Below, in pieces: positions 1-7,763 of a DNA stretch of 64,000 nucleotides. Both the position numbers and the translations under genes were made by a program. The stretch is from an uncultured Clostridia bacterium (GTDB lineage: Bacteria > Bacillota > Clostridia > Christensenellales > CAMQZB01). Each line of letters begins with the position of its first letter. Positions within the stretch are counted from its first letter, which is position 1. The stretch is from positions 1-64,000 of the forward strand of contig CAMQZB010000006.1 of assembly GCA_947039455.1 (NCBI GenBank), given 5' to 3'. A model generated the notes under the pieces. That model worked only from the letters and a program-made list of their open reading frames with translations. It made no database searches and was not told where the DNA came from.

Positions 1-189
1 GATGGGCGCTTATCTAAATAAGCAACCATTCAAGGCTTGACGCACGTAGTCCGTATCTTCAAAAACTTCCTACATCCCACCCCTGTTTAGGGGCGAGATT
101 TTAGGAATATACGGACAACTGGTGGCGAGCATTGGATGGGCGCTTATCTAAATAAGCAACCATTCAAGGCTTGACGCACGTAGTCCGTA
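1..189. repeat. Tandem direct repeat of a structured intergenic unit
   Basis: A 55-bp segment at 1-55 recurs without mismatch at 135-189, a period of 134 bp, so the window opens inside an array that probably continues to the left. Inside each copy GCTTAT-CTAA-ATAAGC forms a short hairpin. The part between the copies (49-116) can fold on itself: GTCCGTA (49-55) pairs with TACGGAC (110-116), TTCCTA (67-72) with TAGGAA (102-107), and CCCCT (80-84) with AGGGG (89-93). Segment 85-116 also matches 183-213 as an imperfect inverted repeat, and that second arm runs into the last codons and stop of the neighbouring oadA-like gene. No ORF or U-run is evident. Family unknown. Confidence 0.85.
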
Positions 190-207
190 GATTTCAAAAT
201 ATCGCTC

Positions 208-1629
208 CTAAACTGGGTGAACGTTGTTTTTAGCGTCAAACACCGTATCCACTCCGTATTTTTGAGCTTTTCTCCACTTGAAGAAATTCATAGCAACTTG
301 AGGGAACATAGCGTAAGACAAAACGTCCTCTTCTTGTTCGTAGTATTCTTGAATTTCAGCTTTATATTTCTCATATTCAGGTTTAAGATCGTCCGCTTTT
401 CTATGAGTAATTCTCTTTTCGTCTCCGATAATTTGTTTCAAAATTACTGGATCTGGCTCAGCAGGTAATCTTCCGTAATCACCAAGTAAAAGTCCTTTAG
501 ATTCTTTAGTAACAGTTTTATATCTCTCGCCACCAAGAACATTCAGAACAGCTTGAGTACCAACGATTTGAGAAGTTGGAGTAACCAAAGGTGGATAACC
601 GAAGTCTTTTCTAACCTTAGGTACTTCCGCCAAACATTCAAGGAATCTATCTTCTGCGTTAGCTTGTTTCAATTGAGAAAGCAAGTTAGACAACATACCG
701 CCTGGTACTTGGTACACAAGAGTGTTGATGTCAACAGCAAGAATTTTTGGATCAAGAATTTTGTCAGCAATAAGACGAGCTTTAACTTTGTTGAAGTATT
801 TAGCAGCCTCACCTAGTTTCTCCATATCAAGACCAGTGTCATATTTCGTGCCACGCAAAGTAGCAACAAGTGGTTCAGTAGCTGGTTGAGCAGTTCCGTT
901 TCCTAAAGGAGACAGTGCAGTATCAACTATATCGCAACCTGCTTCGATAGCTTTCAAGTTAACCATGTCGCCTGTACCTGCAGTATTGTGGGTGTGCAAA
1001 TGGATAGGAATTTTCACTCTTGCTTTAAGTTTAGTAACCAAATCAAAAGCAGTATAAGGAAGCAATATGTTAGCCATATCTTTGATACAAATAGTATCAG
1101 CGCCCATAGATTCAAGTTCAGCAGCAAGATCTACAAAGTACTCAGTTGTGTGAACTGGGCTAGTAGTATATGAGATTGTAGCCTCACAAATTCCGCCGTG
1201 TCTTTTAGTAGCTTCCATAGCAGCTTTCATGTTTCTAGTATCGTTTAACGCGTCAAAAATACGTATGATATCCACACCGTTTTTGATAGCGAATTCAACG
1301 AATTTATCAACCATGTCGTCCGCATAGTGTTTGTAACCCAAGATGTTTTGACCACGAAGAAGCATTTGAATTTTCGTTTTTGGCAATGCTTTTTTCAATC
1401 TTCTAAGTCTATCCCAAGGGTCTTCGTTTAAGAAACGCAAGCAACTGTCATAAGTTGCACCGCCCCATGCTTCTAAAGAATAGTAACCAACCTCGTCCAA
1501 AATAGGACAAGCTGGAATCATTTCATCAGTAGTCATTCTAGTAGCAGCTTGACTTTGATGAGCATCTCTTAGGATTGTATCAGTAATTTTCACTGGTGAA
1601 GAAGTGTCTGTTTTATTTACTTTACTCAT
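208..1629 (-). CDS. oadA: Oxaloacetate decarboxylase alpha / pyruvate carboxylase B-type carboxyltransferase subunit
   Basis: A 473-aa protein that moves CO2 between oxaloacetate/pyruvate and a biotinyl carrier, in the cytoplasm or at the membrane. The HMGL-like TIM barrel shows a DTILRDAHQS motif (17-26, metal Asp22), CIKDMA with the candidate carboxylated Lys183, and HLHTHNTAG (210-218, metal His212/His214). The C-terminal half is the conserved carboxyltransferase domain. No biotinyl domain is fused; the carrier is encoded separately three genes upstream. The start is the ATG at 1629, behind AAGGAG; an in-frame ATG 30 bases upstream has no comparable site. Last gene of the decarboxylase operon. 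oadA and pycB are hard to tell apart without the partner genes; the neighbouring oadB and oadG favour the sodium-pump type. Confidence 0.88.
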   Translation of the reverse strand: MSKVNKTDTSSPVKITDTILRDAHQSQAATRMTTDEMIPACPILDEVGYYSLEAWGGATYDSCLRFLNEDPWDRLRRLKKALPKTKIQMLLRGQNILGYKHYADDMVDKFVEFAIKNGVDIIRIFDALNDTRNMKAAMEATKRHGGICEATISYTTSPVHTTEYFVDLAAELESMGADTICIKDMANILLPYTAFDLVTKLKARVKIPIHLHTHNTAGTGDMVNLKAIEAGCDIVDTALSPLGNGTAQPATEPLVATLRGTKYDTGLDMEKLGEAAKYFNKVKARLIADKILDPKILAVDINTLVYQVPGGMLSNLLSQLKQANAEDRFLECLAEVPKVRKDFGYPPLVTPTSQIVGTQAVLNVLGGERYKTVTKESKGLLLGDYGRLPAEPDPVILKQIIGDEKRITHRKADDLKPEYEKYKAEIQEYYEQEEDVLSYAMFPQVAMNFFKWRKAQKYGVDTVFDAKNNVHPV

Positions 1630-1736
1630 TGTTTTCTCCTTGTTTTTAGTATAATTCATTAGGCAAATTCACTTATCAATAAATATTTTTGTAATCAATA
1701 ATACCTTATAGATAAGCAATCACCCTGTAGTTTTTT

Positions 1737-2924
1737 TTAGTTACCAAAGATTGCTAGAAGTACACCGGCAGCGATTGCTGAACCGATAACACCAGCTACG
1801 TTTGGACCCATTGCGTGCATTAGCAAGTAATTTTGCTTGTCAGTTTCAAGACCAACCTTGTTTGAAATACGAGCAGCCATAGGAACTGCTGAAACACCAG
1901 CTGAACCGATTAGCGGATTGATTTTGTCTTTAGAGAATTTGTTCATAAGTTTCGCCATAAGTACGCCAGAAGCAGTACCGATTGCAAAGGCAACAAGACC
2001 AAGTCCTAATACTCCAAGAGTTTTCATGTTCAAGAATGATGGTGCATAAGCTTTGCAACCAACTGAAACTCCTAGCAAAATTGTTACGATGTTAATAAGT
2101 TCGTTTTGTGCAGTTTTGCTGATTCTATCAACTACTCCTGACTCTTTCATTAAGTTTCCAAGCATTAACATTCCAAGAAGTGGCAATGCAGCAGGAAGCA
2201 TAATTCCAACGATAAACGTTACGATTAATGGGAAAACGATTTTCTCAAATTTAGTAACATTTCTCATTGCACCCATTTTTATTGCACGTTCTTCTTTCGT
2301 AGTCAACGCCTTCATTATAGGTGGTTGAATAATAGGAACAAGTGCCATATATGAATATGCAGCGATTGCGATAGTCGGTACCATTGCAGGAGCTAGTTTA
2401 CTTGCTAAATAAATAGCAGTTGGACCGTCCGCACCACCGATTATTGCGATTGCAGCAGCTTCAAGTTCTGGGAAGCCGATAAGTAAAGCACCGATAAATG
2501 TTACGAAAATACCGATTTGAGCCGCAGCGCCTAAAAGCATACTCTTTGGACGAGCTATCATTGGACCAAAGTCCGTCATAGCACCAATTCCTAAGAAAAT
2601 TAGCGGTGGATAAATTACAAGGTCAACACCTTGATAAAGGAAATACAACAAACCACCTTTTTCGCCAGTTAAAACATCTGGAGCAGCAAAAAGTATGTCG
2701 TGAGATCCTGGGATATTTATTAATAAAGTTCCAAAAGCAATAGGAAGTAGTAATAGTGGTTCAAAACCTTTAGCAATAGCAAGATACAAAAGTAAACAAG
2801 CAACGCCGATCATTGCGAAATTGCCCCAATACATTGATGCAAAACCGCTTGATTCGTATAAAGATTTCAAGATATCTGAAAAACTACCAATTCCCTCGCC
2901 TGCTGTTAATATATAATTAAACAT
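1737..2924 (-). CDS. oadB: Sodium-translocating decarboxylase beta subunit (carboxybiotin decarboxylase)
   Basis: A polytopic membrane protein of 395 aa that decarboxylates carboxybiotin and exports Na+ (OadB/MmdB/GcdB family). Many hydrophobic segments span the whole length. The strongly conserved GGADGPT motif (163-169, Asp166) of the sodium/proton site is present, followed by IYLASKLAP, and the C-terminal part has the Gly/Ala-rich [13 protein letters not shown] stretch typical of the family. The ATG at 2924, nine bases after GAGG, is preferred over a TTG six bases upstream that would sit too close. It follows the carrier gene by about 20 bases, so co-transcription and probably coupled translation are expected. 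Confidence 0.93.
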   Translation of the reverse strand: MFNYILTAGEGIGSFSDILKSLYESSGFASMYWGNFAMIGVACLLLYLAIAKGFEPLLLLPIAFGTLLINIPGSHDILFAAPDVLTGEKGGLLYFLYQGVDLVIYPPLIFLGIGAMTDFGPMIARPKSMLLGAAAQIGIFVTFIGALLIGFPELEAAAIAIIGGADGPTAIYLASKLAPAMVPTIAIAAYSYMALVPIIQPPIMKALTTKEERAIKMGAMRNVTKFEKIVFPLIVTFIVGIMLPAALPLLGMLMLGNLMKESGVVDRISKTAQNELINIVTILLGVSVGCKAYAPSFLNMKTLGVLGLGLVAFAIGTASGVLMAKLMNKFSKDKINPLIGSAGVSAVPMAARISNKVGLETDKQNYLLMHAMGPNVAGVIGSAIAAGVLLAIFGN

Positions 2925-2944
2925 TGGCAAGTACCTCTATTATA

Positions 2945-3313
2945 TTAAGAAATTACAGCTAACACATCGCCTGTATTTACTGTAGTTCCTTTTGAAGATG
3001 CAGATTTAAAAACTCCGTCGCAAGGTGCAGAAATGTCGTTTTCCATTTTCATAGCTTCTAGAACTAAAACGATATCGCCCTTTTTCACGGTAGCACCGTC
3101 AGCAACTTTATACTCAACAACCATTCCTGGCATTGGAGCAACTAGTTTTTCACCAGCACCTAAAGATACTGGAGCAGCTTTAGCTACAGAAACTGGAGCT
3201 TCTGCAACTGGTGCAGAAACTTGAGCAACTGGTGCAGTAGATACTACGCCACCCACTTCTTCAACTTCAACTGAATATGATTTTCCGTTTACTTTAACAT
3301 TAAAATTACGCAT
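2945..3313 (-). CDS. Biotin carboxyl carrier protein of the decarboxylase complex
   Basis: A 122-aa biotin acceptor. Residues 1-20 form a short N-terminal beta segment, then an Ala/Pro/Val-rich linker (about 22-50), then a biotinyl domain (53-122) with the EAMKMEND motif; Lys89 is the expected biotinylation site. It would shuttle carboxyl groups between the two carboxyltransferases in this operon and the OadB membrane subunit. The start has a good AAGGAG site. It corresponds to OadA's C-terminal domain in fused systems, or to GcdC/MmdC and the 1.3S subunit of transcarboxylase. Which acyl donor it serves cannot be read from its sequence. Confidence 0.92.
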   Translation of the reverse strand: MRNFNVKVNGKSYSVEVEEVGGVVSTAPVAQVSAPVAEAPVSVAKAAPVSLGAGEKLVAPMPGMVVEYKVADGATVKKGDIVLVLEAMKMENDISAPCDGVFKSASSKGTTVNTGDVLAVIS

Positions 3314-3338
3314 AATTATTTCTCCTTTTATTACCTTA

Positions 3339-3665
3339 TTAAGTATAAATTCTTCTTATTTTTCTAATTACAAATTCCGCTTGAACCCCACCAGCCACAG
3401 CGTTTTCACTAGCCATAATAGCATAGATAGCAGCACTGATAGCAGCAGCGATTTCTTGGTCGTTATCCTCCTGGACAACATTAGTAGCAGATTGAACCGC
3501 TACGATATTTGATACCTTCTCAACAGGTTTTGCTCTTTCGATAATTGCTGAAACAAGTTTTATTGAAAGAATTAGAAGTAGTAGTATAAAAAATACAGCT
3601 CCAATTCCAAGCAACGCAACCATTCCACCCATTGAAAGTTTTTCCATTAGTGTCATAGTTAACAT
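3339..3665 (-). CDS. oadG: OadG-family gamma/delta subunit of the sodium pump
   Basis: A small 108-aa membrane anchor with one transmembrane helix (about 14-38, Leu/Ile-rich) and a hydrophilic tail ending in a basic patch (VIRKIRRIYT). This resembles the OadG/MmdD family, which tethers the carboxyltransferase to the beta subunit and assists assembly. The middle is acidic (QEDNDQEI) followed by an Ala-rich helix. The Pro/Ala linker and His-rich Zn tail of Klebsiella OadG are absent. It lies between the acyl-CoA carboxyltransferase and carrier genes, spaced for co-transcription. The assignment rests on size, the single helix and operon position. Confidence 0.8.
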   Translation of the reverse strand: MLTMTLMEKLSMGGMVALLGIGAVFFILLLLILSIKLVSAIIERAKPVEKVSNIVAVQSATNVVQEDNDQEIAAAISAAIYAIMASENAVAGGVQAEFVIRKIRRIYT

Positions 3666-3710
3666 AATGTATTACTCCTTTTATTTTAGTAAATAGTTTG
3701 CTTCAATAAA

Positions 3711-5093
3711 TTATCTAAGCATAGAAAGGGCAGAAATCACGTATGGGCGAGTTAAGCTTGGTTCGATAACGTTATCGATAGCCCCAACTTTACCTGCAGT
3801 GAAAACGTCCGCTTCGTTAGTAGCGTATTTAGTCATAGCGTCTAATCTTGCTTGATCCTTGTCTTTTGCATTAGTGATAGCAGCAGCGTAAACAATTTCC
3901 GCACCAGTTTTTGCTGGTAATGTAGAAATAAATCCGTTTGCCCAAGCTAGAGAATAGTCAAACCCCATGCTTTTGCTAGCTAACACTGAATAAGCCATAC
4001 CAACAGCGTTTCCGCAAATAACTGATACTTTTGTATTCTCGAATGTAGCGATAGAATAAGCTAAATCCGCAATATCTTCAATTAAACCATCTTGCTCATA
4101 TTTTTTCGCTACAGCAATACCCTCAGAATTTACTAATGTAATTAGCGGTATTGAGTAACTATCTAAGAATCGAACGAATCTTGAAATCTTTCTAGCCATT
4201 TTGTTGCAAATTGCAGCGTTAACAGTAACCACACCAACAGTTTGACCGCCCATTCTTCCTAAGAAAGTTTTAGCGTTATTAAGATATTCTTTTTGCAATT
4301 CCATCATAGATCCAGCATCTAAAATAGCAGAAGCTTTTTCTTCAGCAGTAGTTTCGCCGTTCAAAGTTAAATCACCGTTATTAGCCGTATCACCAATTTC
4401 TCCACCACATAAAATAAGGTCAAGTAATTTAGAGATATTATATTTTAATTCATCTTTTTTAACTGTCATAGAGCTTAATCCAGTAACAGTAGCATGAGTT
4501 TTAGCACCTACAAGTGAATCCGCAGTTTCGTTAGTGTTCTCAACACCAGAAAGCACAGCAGCACCGCAAGTAGCCATTTGACTATTTTCCATCATGAAAG
4601 TAACGTCACTCATAGCAGATATGTAAGAAATTCCACCAAATGCTTTACCGTTTACCACAGTAATTTGAGGAACAATGCCAACAAGTTCAGCAGATTTTTT
4701 CAAAACTTTGCTGTACCCTTCTAAAACAGTAACGCCTTCACCAAGTCTAGCACCCTCAGAATCTAAAATAGCAAGTACTGGCGCACCAGTTTTTTCAGCC
4801 ATTTCCATGATATTAAGGATTTTATTAGCTTGAGCTACCCCAAAACCGCCTTGTAGTACTTGGAAATTCTCAGCGTATAAATAAACTGGCATTCCGTCGA
4901 TAGTACCATAACCTGTAACAACACCCTCACCATCAAAAGAAGTTGATTGGAATGTGTCATTTTGTGAAAAAGCCAAAGCTCCCATTTCAACAAAGCTCAA
5001 TTCGTCAAGAACGGAAGTAATAACTTCTCTAATCTTTGATGACGTTGATTTTAGTTGCTGAACTTTTTCATTCAAACTTAAAATTTTACCCAT
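3711..5093 (-). CDS. Acyl-CoA carboxyltransferase subunit (MmdA/PccB-like)
   Basis: A 460-aa crotonase-fold carboxyltransferase, related to the methylmalonyl-CoA decarboxylase alpha subunit, the 12S transcarboxylase subunit and PccB. Two homologous halves are visible: the N half carries the acyl-CoA oxyanion region (GGISYISAMSD) after a Gly-rich EGARLGEGV, and the C half carries a second Ala/Gly-rich core (GNAVGMAYSVLASKSMGFDYSLAW). It is somewhat short for the family (usually about 510) and diverged, so its acyl-CoA substrate is uncertain. First gene of a minus-strand operon whose extended -10 promoter lies at 5192-5200. Having it in one operon with the OadA-type subunit suggests exchange of carboxyl groups between an acyl-CoA and pyruvate/oxaloacetate. 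Confidence 0.82.
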   Translation of the reverse strand: MGKILSLNEKVQQLKSTSSKIREVITSVLDELSFVEMGALAFSQNDTFQSTSFDGEGVVTGYGTIDGMPVYLYAENFQVLQGGFGVAQANKILNIMEMAEKTGAPVLAILDSEGARLGEGVTVLEGYSKVLKKSAELVGIVPQITVVNGKAFGGISYISAMSDVTFMMENSQMATCGAAVLSGVENTNETADSLVGAKTHATVTGLSSMTVKKDELKYNISKLLDLILCGGEIGDTANNGDLTLNGETTAEEKASAILDAGSMMELQKEYLNNAKTFLGRMGGQTVGVVTVNAAICNKMARKISRFVRFLDSYSIPLITLVNSEGIAVAKKYEQDGLIEDIADLAYSIATFENTKVSVICGNAVGMAYSVLASKSMGFDYSLAWANGFISTLPAKTGAEIVYAAAITNAKDKDQARLDAMTKYATNEADVFTAGKVGAIDNVIEPSLTRPYVISALSMLR

Positions 5094-5191
5094 TAAAGTC
5101 CTCCTATTTTTTCGATAAATCGATTTTCAATTAAATCATTTGTGTGTTGGCAATCGCCAATGCATATTACATCGTCAACTCGCCCCACTAT

Positions 5192-5220
5192 ATTATATCA
5201 CAACAAAAAGAGATAGTAAA
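5192..5220 (-). promoter_or_regulatory. SigA-type promoter of the decarboxylase operon
   Basis: Read on the minus strand there is an extended -10, TGATATAAT (5192-5200), with TTTACT 17 bases upstream (5215-5220) as a weak -35. It lies about 100 bases before the acyl-CoA carboxyltransferase start. A short stem, TTGGC-GATT-GCCAA, follows in the leader. Confidence 0.6.
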
Positions 5221-5312
5221 TTAAAATAAAGAGAAATATTGATATATTTTTAACAAATATAAATATATTAATAACACACGCATTAAATTCATTAAAAAAT
5301 ATGTGAAATATA

Positions 5313-5341
5313 TTGCTTAATCTATACAACTGTGATATAAT
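5313..5341 (+). promoter_or_regulatory. SigA-type promoter of the HPr-like gene
   Basis: TTGCTT (5313-5318), a 17-base spacer and TATAAT (5336-5341), with TG upstream of the -10. The leader to the start codon is short (about 25 bases). It is divergent from the decarboxylase operon promoter. Confidence 0.75.
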
Positions 5342-5369
5342 AAAAGAAAAATATATGGAGGACAATAAT

Positions 5370-5600
5370 ATGAAGTCAGTTTCAATTTCATTATCAGAAG
5401 CAGAATTAGTTAAAAGTTTCGTTAACTTAGTTAACAAATACGATTGCGACATGGATCTTAGAAGTGGACGTTTCGTTGTTGACGCTAAGTCAATTCTTGG
5501 AATTTTCAGCTTGAATCTTTCAAGCCCACTAACTTTAGAAATTCATTGCGACGATTGCGACCAATTAATTGAAGAATTAAAAACTTTTGCAAACGTATAA
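5370..5600 (+). CDS. HPr-family protein lacking the active-site histidine
   Basis: A 76-aa protein with the HPr fold signature: NKYDCDMDL, then DAKSILGIFSLNL, equivalent to the NLKSIMGVMSL segment around Ser46, then a final helix (CDQLIEELKTF). The helix-1 region that should hold His15-Ala-Arg-Pro reads AELVKSF, so the phosphoryl-accepting histidine and Arg17 are missing, while the Ser46-type serine remains. It therefore cannot act as a normal PTS phosphocarrier; a regulatory or Crh-like role is inference. The ATG at 5370 follows GGAGGA; upstream ATGs overlap that site. It is monocistronic, between its own promoter and a likely terminator. Confidence 0.75.
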   Translation: MKSVSISLSEAELVKSFVNLVNKYDCDMDLRSGRFVVDAKSILGIFSLNLSSPLTLEIHCDDCDQLIEELKTFANV

Positions 5601-5642
5601 TAAGATAAATTCAGTTTTGAATTTAACATTAAACGTTTCATA

Positions 5643-5680
5643 GAAAAACTAATTTTACCGAAAGTTAAAGTTAGTTTTTC
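5643..5680 (+). terminator. AT-rich hairpin after the HPr-like gene
   Basis: GAAAAACTAA (5643-5652) pairs over 10 bp with TTAGTTTTTC (5671-5680), with T-rich sequence in and after the second arm. About 43 bases after the stop codon. Confidence 0.5.
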
Positions 5681-5706
5681 TTACCCTTATGCTATATGAA
5701 AAAACA

Positions 5707-5739
5707 TCAGCATTGCAAGATAATTTCCTGCAATGCTGA
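5707..5739. other. 11-bp hairpin between the HPr-like and DUF4364 genes
   Basis: TCAGCATTGCA (5707-5717) and TGCAATGCTGA (5729-5739) form a perfect 11-bp stem with an 11-base loop. On the plus strand it is followed by A-rich sequence, so it is not a classical terminator for the upstream gene; on the minus strand a T6 run follows, but no minus-strand gene lies upstream. It could be a leader element of the DUF4364 gene. Confidence 0.5.
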
Positions 5740-5789
5740 CCATAAAAAAAATAGCATAATTAAATGATTATAAAAAGGAGGACAATTTC

Positions 5790-6356
5790 ATGATTGACAA
5801 AGAAGAACAAATACTTCCAGAATCTTATTTGCAACAAGGCGGTGACAAAACTGCCAACAAATTGATTCTCCTTTTCTTATTTGATAAAATGGAAGTGCCA
5901 TTAACTGAGTCTACAATTTTGGATATCTGCTCATCTACTAATGAATGGATTCCATATATGGACTGTAAACCGCTGATCCCTGAATTGATTGAAGCTGGGT
6001 TCTTGTATGAAATCAAGACTACTCACTCAGAACCATTGTTCTCAATCACTCCAGCAGGAATTGGCTGTCTTGGTCACTTCTATAGCCGTATCCCAACTTC
6101 CCTTCGTGACATTATCACCGAGTTTGTGAAAGACAATCGAATGAAGTATAAAAGAAAACAGGAATACGATTCAGACTACTACAAAAACGATGACGGTACT
6201 TATACTATCTTGCTAAAAATCATTGATACAGTTAATCCAGTACTTCGTGTTGAATTCACTGTTCCAACAAAGCAAATTGCAAAAAGTATCTACAAAAACT
6301 GGGAAGACAGAGCAGCGCAAGTTTATTCATCAATATTCGAAGCATTGATGGAATAA
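5790..6356 (+). CDS. DUF4364 family protein
   Basis: A 188-aa soluble protein matching the clostridial DUF4364 pattern: an N-terminal winged-helix-like segment (about 20-100, NKLILLFLFDKMEVPLTES, later LFSITPAGIGCLGHF) followed by a basic linker (KYKRKQEYDSDY) and a C-terminal alpha/beta part. The winged-helix look suggests DNA binding or a regulatory adaptor, but no function is established as far as I know. A strong AAAAAGGAGG ribosome site precedes the ATG. No partner gene is evident; the neighbours are unrelated small genes. Confidence 0.75.
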   Translation: MIDKEEQILPESYLQQGGDKTANKLILLFLFDKMEVPLTESTILDICSSTNEWIPYMDCKPLIPELIEAGFLYEIKTTHSEPLFSITPAGIGCLGHFYSRIPTSLRDIITEFVKDNRMKYKRKQEYDSDYYKNDDGTYTILLKIIDTVNPVLRVEFTVPTKQIAKSIYKNWEDRAAQVYSSIFEALME

Positions 6357-6463
6357 ACTAGCCCCACTACAATTTACACTTTTCACATTAAAAAAATACA
6401 CACTAAGATAACAACACACTAATAAAAAACTAACATCCATATTCACTAACTAAGGAGATTACC

Positions 6464-6715
6464 ATGGCTACATTTAAAACTAGAGGAACATGTTCAAGAG
6501 AAATCAACTTTGAACTAGACGAAAACAACATAATAACAAAAGTAGAATTCATTGGCGGTTGCAGAGGTAACTTATCAGGAATTTCAAAGTTAGTTTGCGG
6601 AGAGAAAGCTGAAACGGTAATTGAAAAATTACAAGGTACAGTTTGTAAAGGAACTACATCTTGCCCAGACCAACTAGCTATCGCATTGAAAAACCACCTA
6701 GCAAAATCAGAATAA
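6464..6715 (+). CDS. TIGR03905-type TSCPD domain protein
   Basis: An 83-aa protein built as one TSCPD domain: CSREINFELDENN, GGCRGNLSGISKLVCGE, and the terminal TTSCPDQLAIAL that names the domain. The same module occurs at the C-terminus of vitamin-B12-dependent ribonucleotide reductases, where it is thought to bind metal or help regulation; the free-standing form has no proven role. Four Cys (in CSRE, GGCRG, LVCGE and TSCPD) plus VCKG could bind metal. TAAGGAG lies just before the ATG. It is followed about 90 bases later by a strong terminator. Confidence 0.8.
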   Translation: MATFKTRGTCSREINFELDENNIITKVEFIGGCRGNLSGISKLVCGEKAETVIEKLQGTVCKGTTSCPDQLAIALKNHLAKSE

Positions 6716-6800
6716 TTATTTTGCACATTTAATTAATTACATATTGCAGAACAACAACAACAACAACTCCCATAAACTCAAATACATTAACAAGAAATAC

Positions 6801-6836
6801 AAAAAGGCAACTAACATTACGTTAGCTGCCTTTTTT
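6801..6836. terminator. Bidirectional terminator
   Basis: GGCAACTAAC (6806-6815) pairs with GTTAGCTGCC (6821-6830) with one mismatch. It is flanked by A5 on the left and T6 on the right, so it can stop the plus-strand TSCPD gene and the converging minus-strand secreted-protein gene. Confidence 0.85.
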
Positions 6837-6909
6837 CATTTCAATTTGAGATTATATTCTAAAGTCAAATTGAAACATTATTCATAATTTAAAATGTGTT
6901 AATTAAAAA

Positions 6910-7260
6910 TTAAGCACATCTTCCGCGTCTGTTTCCGTTATGGAAACCTTCAGTATTGTTGTGCATATTGTTATTTTGATTAGTTGAACCATTATTAGTC
7001 CAATAATCTAAACAAACATCACAGTTTCCAACATTTACGTTACCGCATACGCCATTACCACAAACACCTGAACCACTTCCGTTAGGACCAGCCATTCCGT
7101 TTGTGCCAGCAAATCCGTCAGAATTAACAACAGTACCGTTCATATCAGCAGCAACTTCACTATGGTTTCCTTGAGTAGCTACAAAAAAGATTGATGTAAC
7201 TAAAACTAGTAATAAAACAACAGTTGCTATTGAAATAATAAACTTTTTACTTTTTATCAT
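6910..7260 (-). CDS. Small secreted or membrane-anchored Gly/Asn/Cys-rich protein
   Basis: A 116-aa protein with a basic N-terminus (MIKSKKF), one hydrophobic signal/anchor helix (about 7-28), then a low-complexity extracellular part: Gly/Asn-rich repeats (GTNGMAGPNGSGSG), a Cys cluster (GVCGNGVCGNVNVGNCDVC), an Asn/His-rich tail and a final NRRGRCA. The five cysteines could form disulphides, bind metal or be modified. I do not recognise a family. The start chosen is the ATG at 7260, behind GGAGG; the longer ORF start lies inside the promoter region. The gene stands alone, with a 23-bp palindrome upstream and a terminator downstream, which suggests dedicated regulation. Confidence 0.7.
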   Translation of the reverse strand: MIKSKKFIISIATVVLLLVLVTSIFFVATQGNHSEVAADMNGTVVNSDGFAGTNGMAGPNGSGSGVCGNGVCGNVNVGNCDVCLDYWTNNGSTNQNNNMHNNTEGFHNGNRRGRCA

Positions 7261-7294
7261 GAAATATCCTCCAATTTTTATATTATGCACAATT

Positions 7295-7317
7295 AACATC
7301 TCTATCATAGAGATGTT
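7295..7317. promoter_or_regulatory. 23-bp perfect palindrome, candidate operator
   Basis: AACATCTCTAT (7295-7305), one central base, then ATAGAGATGTT (7307-7317): 11-bp arms without mismatch. It ends about 35 bases before the start of the Gly/Cys-rich secreted protein gene, directly upstream of a CATAAT -10-like sequence, where a repressor or activator dimer would act. There is no U-run, so it is not a terminator. The cognate regulator is not identifiable in the window. Confidence 0.6.
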
Positions 7318-7416
7318 TTGTACTTAATAAGTATAACATCAAAAAAAAAATATGTCAACATAAAAAAGACACCAATACGAGCAACTAAAAACTAATTTCT
7401 ACAAACTAGAATAGGG

Positions 7417-7446
7417 AAAAAGACGTAGTTAAAAATAACTACGTCT
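7417..7446 (-). terminator. Rho-independent terminator of rpmF
   Basis: AGACGTAGTTA (7421-7431) and TAACTACGTCT (7436-7446) form a perfect 11-bp stem with a 4-base loop. On the minus strand it is followed by a T5 run. It lies about 25 bases after the rpmF stop. Confidence 0.9.
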
Positions 7447-7470
7447 ATGTAATTTCTTCCTTAGAAAAAA

Positions 7471-7659
7471 TTAATCTTTTTTCTCTGCTTGAGCAATGAT
7501 TAACTCACCGTCATAGTATCCGCATTTTTTGCACACTCTATGATTTTGTTTCATTTCGTGACAATGTGGACATTCAGCAATAGCTGGTGCTGTAGCCTTC
7601 CATTGTGCGAAACGTGTATTACTTCTTTGTTTCGAAACTTTACGCTTTGGTACTGCCAT
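7471..7659 (-). CDS. rpmF: 50S ribosomal protein L32
   Basis: A 62-aa basic protein beginning MAVPKRKVSKQRSNTR, the L32 signature, with a zinc ribbon (CPHC at 30-33, CKKC at 43-46). All four Cys are kept, so this is the zinc-binding paralogue type. It sits just downstream of ackA on the same strand, with its own terminator. The usual bacterial partner upstream of rpmF (the DUF177/YlbN protein) is not here; acetate kinase takes that position. Confidence 0.97.
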   Translation of the reverse strand: MAVPKRKVSKQRSNTRFAQWKATAPAIAECPHCHEMKQNHRVCKKCGYYDGELIIAQAEKKD

Positions 7660-7763
7660 ATATATTGCACCTCCTTCAGTGTTTCTTTTGTTTTAAACCT
7701 TTTGTAGTATATTAAATTTAATGAAATTTGTCAATCATTTTCAACTACATTTGAATAAATAAT

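Noticed and set aside
1-189. CRISPR-like array at the left edge
   Set aside because: The repeat is 55 bp with a 79-bp interval that folds on itself and shares an inverted relative; only two units are seen and there are no cas genes. Tandem structured repeat fits better.
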